Assembly (NCBI GenBank): GCA_943360385.1
Contig: CALRIM020000203.1
Span: 1-5,046, forward strand
Origin: CAJBVG01 sp943360385
Lineage (GTDB): Bacteria > Bacteroidota > Bacteroidia > Sphingobacteriales > Sphingobacteriaceae
DNA length: 5,046 bases
Reading direction: 5' to 3'
Each line of letters begins with the position of its first letter. The stretch's first letter is position 1. This document shows, one piece after another, positions 1-4,055 of the stretch. The position numbers and the translations under genes were made by a program. The notes under the pieces were generated by a model. That model did not search any database, was not told the origin of the DNA, and saw only the letters and a program-made list of their open reading frames with translations.

Positions 1-3
1 AAA

Positions 4-18
4 AAGCTCGTAGAGCTT
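4..18. repeat. Short hairpin at left edge
   Basis: A perfect 6-bp stem (AAGCTC pairing with GAGCTT) encloses a 3-nt loop. On the - strand it is followed by a T run (positions 5-1), so it resembles a weak rho-independent terminator read leftwards. No - strand gene ends here within the window, so a terminator role is not supported; it could belong to sequence left of the window. Confidence 0.3.
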
Positions 19-28
19 ACCTGATTAG

Positions 29-56
29 CCGATGGCAAGCGAAGCGATGCCGTCGG
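29..56. repeat. GC-rich intergenic hairpin
   Basis: CCGATGGCA (29-37) pairs with TGCCGTCGG (48-56) over 9 bp with one G-T wobble, around a 10-nt loop. It is much richer in GC than its surroundings and sits 30 bp before the HAD gene start, just ahead of a heptamer repeat. This hairpin-plus-heptamer arrangement recurs in the gap after the mbnP-like gene. Role unknown; it could be a member of a palindromic intergenic repeat family. Confidence 0.5.
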
Positions 57-64
57 TACGAAAT

Positions 65-85
65 ACGATAGACGATAGACGAGAA
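65..85. repeat. Heptamer tandem repeat (ACGATAG)
   Basis: ACGATAG occurs twice in tandem (65-71, 72-78), followed by a third, degenerate unit ACGAGAA (79-85) that ends one base before the HAD start codon at 87. No Shine-Dalgarno-like sequence is present, so the repeat forms the whole immediate 5' untranslated region. It shares its 7-bp period with the arrays at 603-644 and 2820-2868. Confidence 0.6.
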
Positions 86-86
86 A

Positions 87-503
87 ATGAATTTAGAAGA
101 AGCATTAGACGAAAACGGACAGCATATTAGTCCGAAGTTGCCAAACGAAGTAAAGAATTTTTTAATAGATATTGATGGAACGATTTGCGATGATATTCCG
201 AACGAAGAACCAGAACGCATGGAAGATGCAGCCCTATATGATGGTGCATTAGAAATGATAAACAAATGGTACGACGAAGGACATATTATTACATTCTTTA
301 CATCAAGAACAGAAGCACACAGACCAGTTACAGAACGTTGGTTAGCAAAACATAATTTCAAATACCATGGAATTTTGTTCGGCAAACCTCGTGGTGGAAA
401 TTACCATTGGATCGATAATCACATTGTAAGAGCTACACGTTACGAAGGGAAGTTTACAGAATTGGTGATGGCCGATGCGAAGATTCAAGTGTTTAAAGGA
501 TAG
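87..503 (+). CDS. HAD-superfamily hydrolase-like protein
   Basis: A 138-residue cytoplasmic protein with no signal peptide or membrane segment. Visible HAD signatures are motif I D28-I-D-G-T32 (nucleophile D28, general acid/base D30), a motif II candidate T72/S73 in FFTSR, a motif III candidate K100 in GKPRGG, and an acidic position D110 in HWIDN. Between motifs I and II there is only a short helical insert rich in Asp and Glu, so this is a compact HAD with a minimal cap. Close relatives are widespread in Bacteroidota and are often labelled 'phosphoheptose isomerase' or 'LNS2 domain'. Nothing here resembles a sugar isomerase SIS fold, so I do not use the first name. The substrate is unknown. 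The start at 87 is the first ATG and gives the N-terminus MNLEEALDENG that I expect for the family. It is separated from the next gene by 233 bp of repeats and is probably its own transcription unit. Confidence 0.85.
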   Translation: MNLEEALDENGQHISPKLPNEVKNFLIDIDGTICDDIPNEEPERMEDAALYDGALEMINKWYDEGHIITFFTSRTEAHRPVTERWLAKHNFKYHGILFGKPRGGNYHWIDNHIVRATRYEGKFTELVMADAKIQVFKG

Positions 504-508
504 ATATA

Positions 509-532
509 AGAATTGAGATATTAGAATTGAGA
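509..532. repeat. Two copies of AGAATTGAGA, period 14
   Basis: AGAATTGAGA occurs at 509-518 and again at 523-532, a spacing of exactly 14 bp (twice 7). It begins six bases after the stop codon of the HAD gene. It is a short degenerate tandem repeat of the same kind as those further along this gap. Confidence 0.5.
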
Positions 533-563
533 AACAAAACAACTCAAAATTTGAAACAAGCTC

Positions 564-583
564 CGACGCGATTTATCGCGTCG
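564..583. repeat. Perfect 20-bp palindromic repeat, copy 1
   Basis: The sequence cgacgcgatttatcgcgtcg forms an 8-bp perfect stem with a TTTA loop. An identical copy lies at 2869-2888, and the identity extends one further A on the right. The GC-rich stem contrasts with AT-rich flanks. Both copies are intergenic and both have degenerate short tandem repeats nearby. There is no T run after the stem, so it does not look like a classical rho-independent terminator, although a transcript hairpin is likely. Confidence 0.85.
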
Positions 584-602
584 ATAGTAGTACAAAATCA
601 AA

Positions 603-644
603 TTTAGAATTTAGTTTTTAGAATTTGGGATTTAGAATTTAGAA
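603..644. repeat. Heptamer array, consensus TTTAGAA
   Basis: Six consecutive 7-bp units start at 603, 610, 617, 624, 631 and 638. Four are exactly TTTAGAA and two are variants (TTTAGTT, TTTGGGA). The 10-mer TTTAGAATTT recurs at 603, 617 and 631, showing the 14-bp second-order period. The array is non-coding and lies between the palindrome and the repeat pair at 663-693. Confidence 0.75.
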
Positions 645-662
645 TTCTGTAATTAGATAAGG

Positions 663-693
663 GACTAAGGACAATAGACCAACGACTAAGGAC
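663..693. repeat. GACTAAGGAC repeated at 21-bp spacing
   Basis: GACTAAGGAC occurs at 663-672 and 684-693, exactly 21 bp (three heptamers) apart. Between them lie degenerate heptamers of the type GACaatA and GACcaaC. It abuts the octamer array at 695-734. Confidence 0.65.
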
Positions 694-694
694 C

Positions 695-734
695 ATTAAC
701 ATATTAACTCATTAACAAATTAACATATTAATAA
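695..734. repeat. Octamer array, consensus ATTAACNN
   Basis: Five consecutive 8-bp units begin at 695, 703, 711, 719 and 727. The first four start with ATTAAC and the fifth with ATTAAT. The array ends two bases before the ATG at 737, so it makes up the entire upstream leader of the Fe-S protein gene. No Shine-Dalgarno sequence is visible; an AT-rich unstructured leader is compatible with how Bacteroidota commonly start translation. Whether it also contains promoter elements cannot be told. Confidence 0.75.
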
Positions 735-736
735 CG

Positions 737-1525
737 ATGGATTTCAAAGTGCCAACAATGGCTGAAATGATGGCCAAAGGAGAACAACCAGATATTTTAT
801 TTTGGGTTGGTTGTGCAGGTAGTTTCGATGAGCGTGCTCAGAAAATCACCAAAGACATTGCAAAAATCTTGAACCATGTGGGTATGAAATATGCCATACT
901 TGGAACAGAAGAAAGTTGCACTGGCGATCCTGCAAAACGCGCAGGGAACGAATTTCTATTTCAAATGCAAGCCATGAGTAATATAGAATTACTGAATGCA
1001 TATGAAGTAAAAAAAATTGTAACTGCTTGCCCTCATTGTTTCAATACACTTAAAAATGAATACCCTGAGCTAGGTGGAAATTACGAAGTAATACATCACA
1101 CCCAATTAATACAAGATTTAATTAACGAAGGCAAGCTTGCTGCAAGCAACGGAGAGTCGTTTAAAGGCAAACGCATTACCTACCACGATCCATGTTATCT
1201 TGGTCGTGCTAATGGCGTGTACGAAGCACCTAGGGATGTGTTAGCACAACTAGATTCTGATTTAGTAGAATTAAAAAGATGCAAATCTAATGGGTTATGT
1301 TGTGGTGCTGGTGGAGCACAAATGTTTAAAGAACCAGAGAATGGGACTAAAGATATTAATGTGGAACGTGTAGAAGAAGCGCTCTCTGTAAAACCAGATA
1401 TTATTGCGGCATCTTGCCCATTTTGCATGACCATGTTGAGTGATGGTGTTAAACATTTCGAAAAAGAAAATGTTGTTCAAGTACTAGATATTGCAGAAAT
1501 TACTGCTAGAGCAAACGGACTATAA
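737..1525 (+). CDS. Cysteine-rich (CCG-domain) Fe-S protein, HdrB/LutA-like
   Basis: A 262-residue soluble protein with two tandem cysteine-rich (CCG) modules of the kind found in HdrB, LutA and the C-terminus of GlpC. Module 1 shows C26, then S60-C61 where a Cys pair is usual, then C98-P-H-C101. Module 2 is complete: C153, C188-C189 in the motif GLCCGAGGAQMF, and C227-P-F-C230. In related proteins these modules hold a non-cubane iron-sulfur cluster and take part in electron transfer or disulfide chemistry. The S-C variant in module 1 suggests that only the C-terminal module holds the full cluster set. In many Bacteroidota a partner with a 4Fe-4S ferredoxin domain is encoded just upstream; here the upstream gene is the HAD protein instead, so any partner is elsewhere. 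The start at 737 leaves a short tail before VPTMAEMM, as I expect for the family; M8 is a possible alternative. The stop overlaps the next ATG (TAATG), implying translational coupling. The substrate and partner are unknown. Confidence 0.9.
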   Translation: MDFKVPTMAEMMAKGEQPDILFWVGCAGSFDERAQKITKDIAKILNHVGMKYAILGTEESCTGDPAKRAGNEFLFQMQAMSNIELLNAYEVKKIVTACPHCFNTLKNEYPELGGNYEVIHHTQLIQDLINEGKLAASNGESFKGKRITYHDPCYLGRANGVYEAPRDVLAQLDSDLVELKRCKSNGLCCGAGGAQMFKEPENGTKDINVERVEEALSVKPDIIAASCPFCMTMLSDGVKHFEKENVVQVLDIAEITARANGL

Positions 1526-2028
1526 TGAAAAATAATTGGCAAATAAACGACTATCATCCATCATCAAAAATTTGGATTTATACTATTAATCCATCTTTAA
1601 CGGATGTGCAATTAAATAAAATTTCTGAAGAACTAAATTCCTTCTGCTCTCAGTGGACTGCCCATAACAGGGAATTACGTTCATTCTTTAAAATTTTTGA
1701 AAATAGAATTTTAATGTTGGGCGTTGACGAGCATCTAAACCCAGCAAGTGGTTGCTCTATAGATAAGTCAGTCCATTTCTTAGAAGACTTAGAAACGAAC
1801 TATTCAGTAGAAATATTTAATAGAATGTTATTCTCTTACATCGATGAACATAATAATTTCATCACCCTAAATAAAATTGATTTTGAGAAAGCAATTGCAG
1901 ATAATAAAATTAACAACGATACTTTAGTGTTAAATAATTTAGCACTAACGCTTCAAGAGTGGAATGATAATGGCGTAATACCAATGGCAAACTCTTGGAT
2001 GAAAAACTTTTTTAGTGTAACCATCTAA
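1525..2028 (+). CDS. Conserved Bacteroidota protein of unknown function
   Basis: A 167-residue protein without signal peptide or membrane segment. It resembles a small family common in Bacteroidota that databases often name 'ABC transporter ATPase'. No Walker A, Walker B or LSGGQ signature is present, so that name is not supported. Recognisable conserved positions are W17 in KIWIYTINP, the F40-C41-x-x-W44-x-x-H47 segment, and S75-G-C77-S-I-D80. The cluster of Cys, Trp and His is suggestive, but I can assign no catalytic role. Its ATG overlaps the stop of the Fe-S gene by one base, and the next gene starts one base after its stop, so it is the middle of a tightly packed set of three. The pairing with the cysteine-rich Fe-S protein recurs in this phylum to my knowledge, which hints at a shared process. 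Confidence 0.8.
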   Translation: MKNNWQINDYHPSSKIWIYTINPSLTDVQLNKISEELNSFCSQWTAHNRELRSFFKIFENRILMLGVDEHLNPASGCSIDKSVHFLEDLETNYSVEIFNRMLFSYIDEHNNFITLNKIDFEKAIADNKINNDTLVLNNLALTLQEWNDNGVIPMANSWMKNFFSVTI

Positions 2029-2029
2029 C

Positions 2030-2833
2030 ATGAAAAAGCTTTATATCATATTATCTGTTATTACATGTTCAATAGTACTATTTTCATGCAATAAAAAAGA
2101 GGAAGCCATCAATCCTATTGGCAAACTTGGTTCTGTTCAATTAACGTTCGACAATGTTGTTGGAGAAGAAGAGTTGCTATTAGATTCTACTATTTATACA
2201 AACATGTTTTTCCAAGAATTTACAGTCGCTAAATTCAATTACTTTATAAGCAATATAGAACTTCAATTAAAGGATAGTAGTTATGTTCCAATTCTTCAAG
2301 ACAGCTCTTACTTTTTAATGAAAGAAAAAGACCCTAACTCACTTATTGCAAATTTGAATTGGGTGAATGAAGGCGAATATATTGGCATTCGATTTGTAAT
2401 TGGTGTTGATAGTTTAAGAAATACGATGCCTATTACCAATAGAACTGGAGTACTTGATGTAAGCGGTTATGCTGCAGATATGTATTGGACATGGAACTCT
2501 GGATATATTTTCGTGAAACTAGAATGCCATAAACCCAAAGCTAAGGGAGATCCTACAGACATTCCATACGTTTATCACATAGGTGGTTTTGGAGGAATGG
2601 ATGGAGTTACTACCATCAATAATCTTAAAACTGTTTCCTTGAAATTTCCAGAAACACTTGTTGTTGCCCAAGCTAAAAAAGCAAAAGTGAATTTTAAGGT
2701 AGATGCCTTTAAAGTTATATCTGGATATACTGATATCGATTTCGAAAAATACCCAACTGTAATGCTCACGCCTTTTTCTACAAAAATTGCTGAGAATTAC
2801 AAGGAGATGTTTTCTATTGTGAGTATTGAGTAG
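2030..2833 (+). CDS. mbnP: MbnP-like copper-binding lipoprotein
   Basis: A 267-residue lipoprotein. A short signal peptide ends in a lipobox LFSC with acylation at C20, followed by NKKEE, which resembles the Bacteroidota surface-export signal. The mature domain looks like the MbnP family: a leading strand VQLTFDNVVG, the segment FNYFISNIEL (residues 69-78), IGIRFVIGVD (118-127), and the diagnostic D150-M-Y-W153-T-W155-N-S-G-Y. In characterised MbnP a tryptophan of this W-x-W motif is oxidised to kynurenine by MbnH and contributes to a copper site. The only histidines are H167 and H183 (YVYHIGG), both candidate ligands. The only cysteine of the mature protein other than C20 is C166, so the four-Cys motif of the 'metallo-mystery pair' subfamily is absent. 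The gene follows the unknown gene by one base, and the di-heme partner is 199 bp downstream. The last residues (VSIE) and the stop codon lie in a heptamer array. Family assignment is firm; copper binding is inferred. Confidence 0.85.
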   Translation: MKKLYIILSVITCSIVLFSCNKKEEAINPIGKLGSVQLTFDNVVGEEELLLDSTIYTNMFFQEFTVAKFNYFISNIELQLKDSSYVPILQDSSYFLMKEKDPNSLIANLNWVNEGEYIGIRFVIGVDSLRNTMPITNRTGVLDVSGYAADMYWTWNSGYIFVKLECHKPKAKGDPTDIPYVYHIGGFGGMDGVTTINNLKTVSLKFPETLVVAQAKKAKVNFKVDAFKVISGYTDIDFEKYPTVMLTPFSTKIAENYKEMFSIVSIE

Positions 2834-2868
2834 TGGGTAGTGAGTATTGAGTAGCTAGTAGCTAGTAG
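2820..2868. repeat. Seven-unit heptamer array, consensus TGAGTAG
   Basis: Seven uninterrupted 7-bp units start at 2820, 2827, 2834, 2841, 2848, 2855 and 2862. Units 1-5 are TGAGTAT, TGAGTAG or TGGGTAG; units 6 and 7 are both CTAGTAG. The 14-mer tgagtattgagtag occurs at 2820 and at 2841, 21 bp apart. The first two units lie inside the mbnP-like gene and include its stop codon (2831-2833). The last unit abuts the 20-bp palindrome with no spacer. Confidence 0.85.
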
Positions 2869-2888
2869 CGACGCGATTTATCGCGTCG
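2869..2888. repeat. Perfect 20-bp palindromic repeat, copy 2
   Basis: Identical to 564-583: an 8-bp GC-rich stem with a TTTA loop. It directly follows the heptamer array and starts 36 bp after the mbnP-like stop codon. In a transcript it would form a stable stem-loop between mbnP and the di-heme gene and could affect the relative amounts of the two messages. There is no T run typical of an intrinsic terminator after it. Confidence 0.85.
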
Positions 2889-2902
2889 AATATAACAGAC
2901 GG

Positions 2903-2940
2903 TGGCTGAGCCTGATCGGCAGACAGGGGAGTCGAAGCCA
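2903..2940. repeat. Imperfect inverted-repeat element
   Basis: Outer arms TGGCT (2903-2907) and AGCCA (2936-2940) enclose inner arms CCTG (2911-2914) and CAGG (2924-2927). The flanks GGCTGAGCCTG and GTCGAAGCC look like the two halves of a palindromic intergenic repeat that I associate with many genomes (core GCTGAGCCTGTCGAAGC), here separated by an extra central segment at about 2915-2930. GC content is well above the surroundings. Function unknown. Confidence 0.5.
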
Positions 2941-2981
2941 ACGACGGAACAATAAAAAATACAGCCAACATTTAGGTTCCT

Positions 2982-2997
2982 TTCCTTTGGCGAGGAA
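2982..2997. repeat. Weak hairpin upstream of the di-heme gene
   Basis: TTCCT (2982-2986) pairs with AGGAA (2993-2997) over a 6-nt loop, in the stretch CTTTCCTTTGGCGAGGAA followed by TTTAGGGTGAGGTC. It may be a decayed copy of another intergenic repeat type. The rest of the gap, 2941-3032, shows no open reading frame, no clear TAnnTTTG promoter and no Shine-Dalgarno sequence; the start codon is preceded by TTTTTAACA. Confidence 0.3.
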
Positions 2998-3032
2998 TTT
3001 AGGGTGAGGTCAACGAACAACAATTTTTAACA

Positions 3033-4055
3033 ATGAAAAAGATTCTAATTGCCATTTTTATTTTTTCTTTTTTTCTTTCATGTAAAAAGGAAGAAACTAC
3101 TACAACCCCAGTTGATAATACATTCAAGGGCTTTGTAAAACCAGCAACTTTCCCTGCAACTGTATACAGATTCGAATACAATCCTGTTAATCAGGCCGGG
3201 TTTGAATTGGGTAGAAAATTATTTTATGATGGTAAACTATCTAAAGATGGAACCATTTCATGCGGATCTTGTCATCAACAAAGTTCTGGTTTTGCTCAAT
3301 TAGATCATCCCGTTAGTCATGGTGTAGGCGATAAACTTGGAGTGAGAAATTCTCCAGTAATACAAAACATGGCTTGGGCTCCTTTTTTCTTTTGGGATGG
3401 AGGCGTATTCGATTTAGATTTATTTCCAATTGCACCTATTCAAAATCCTGTGGAAATGGATGAAACTATTTCCAATGTATTAAGCAAACTTAGAAGCGAT
3501 TCTAAATACCCTACCTTATTTAAAAATGCTTTTGGTACTGATAGTATCACTGGCACACGGATGTTTCATGCCCTATCGCAATTTATGAACATGTTAGTAA
3601 GTAGTAATTCTAGATACGATAAATATGTTGCTGGCGATGCCTCTGCAATGAATGCTGCTGAAGTAGAGGGGATGACTATTTTTATGCAAAATTGTAACAG
3701 ATGCCATACGGCTCCATTGTTTACCGACCATACTTTTCATAATAATGGCCTAGCAAAATTAAGCGATAAAGGACGTTATCAAATTACACTTCTTGCAGAA
3801 GATATGTATAAATTCAAAACACCAACATTAAGAAATGTAGAAAAAAGTAGTCCGTATTTTCACGATGGTAGAACAGTCGATTTAAGTGCGGCAGTAAACC
3901 ATTACACAACAAATATACCTGCTGGAGGAACTGTAGATACAGCACTTGTAGGAGGATTACCTCTTACTGTTGATCAGAAAAATAAATTAGTTTTATTTTT
4001 GAAAACACTAACCGACGATACATTTTTACACGACACTCGTTTTAGCGAGCAATAG
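3033..4055 (+). CDS. mbnH: Di-heme cytochrome c peroxidase family protein, MbnH/MauG-like lipoprotein
   Basis: A 340-residue protein with a signal peptide ending FFLSC (acylated C17) followed by KKEE, so probably an outer-membrane lipoprotein. Two c-type heme sites are visible: C77-G-S-C80-H81 (bases 3261-3275) in the N-terminal domain and C221-N-R-C224-H225 (3693-3707) in the C-terminal domain. Other family marks are the FELGRKLFYD entry segment, W115 in the inter-heme region, N138-P-V-E141-M, KTPTLRNV (262-269) and PYFHDGR (274-280). In classical peroxidases a Met about 15 residues after PYFHDG ligates the high-potential heme. Here the matching stretch AAVNHY places Y291 at that position, as in MauG, which uses a tyrosine. 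With the MbnP-like gene just upstream, the likely role is oxidation of MbnP tryptophan to kynurenine. A plain hydrogen-peroxide-reducing cytochrome c peroxidase is the alternative. The ATG gives a good signal peptide. The 3' end overlaps the convergent glycosyltransferase by 14 bp. Confidence 0.85.
   Translation: MKKILIAIFIFSFFLSCKKEETTTTPVDNTFKGFVKPATFPATVYRFEYNPVNQAGFELGRKLFYDGKLSKDGTISCGSCHQQSSGFAQLDHPVSHGVGDKLGVRNSPVIQNMAWAPFFFWDGGVFDLDLFPIAPIQNPVEMDETISNVLSKLRSDSKYPTLFKNAFGTDSITGTRMFHALSQFMNMLVSSNSRYDKYVAGDASAMNAAEVEGMTIFMQNCNRCHTAPLFTDHTFHNNGLAKLSDKGRYQITLLAEDMYKFKTPTLRNVEKSSPYFHDGRTVDLSAAVNHYTTNIPAGGTVDTALVGGLPLTVDQKNKLVLFLKTLTDDTFLHDTRFSEQ
4036..4049. terminator. Possible weak bidirectional hairpin at convergent gene ends
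   Basis: CTCGT (4036-4040) pairs with GCGAG (4045-4049), 5 bp with one T-G wobble, around a TTTA loop. It lies inside the overlap of the two convergent coding ends. The stem is short and a T run appears only about 15 bases later on the + strand (4065-4069), so evidence for termination is weak. No other terminator is visible between the two genes. Confidence 0.25.

Noticed and set aside
1..18. Rho-independent terminator on the - strand
   Set aside because: Stem and T run are present, but no - strand gene in the window leads into it, so only a low-confidence hairpin is listed.
17..385. A 122-residue open frame on the - strand opposite the HAD gene
   Set aside because: It lies antisense to a well-supported HAD protein and has a low-complexity, Ser/Phe/Ile-rich composition with no recognisable motif. 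It is a shadow frame.
87..503. Phosphoheptose isomerase (GmhA) as product name
   Set aside because: The protein has HAD motifs and no sugar isomerase domain; the name seems to be a carried-over annotation error.
547..554. AAAATTTG as a Bacteroidota -7 promoter element (TAnnTTTG)
   Set aside because: The first base is wrong, there is no convincing TTTG about 20 bases upstream, and it lies nearly 190 bp before the next gene with a palindrome in between.
504..736. CRISPR array
   Set aside because: The repeats are 7-8 bp, directly adjacent and without unique spacers of regular length. No cas gene is present.
3055..3078. T runs of 5, 6 and 7 bases in the signal-peptide region as a phase-variation tract
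   Set aside because: The runs are short, broken by A and C, and explained by Phe/Ile codons of a hydrophobic signal peptide in an AT-rich genome.
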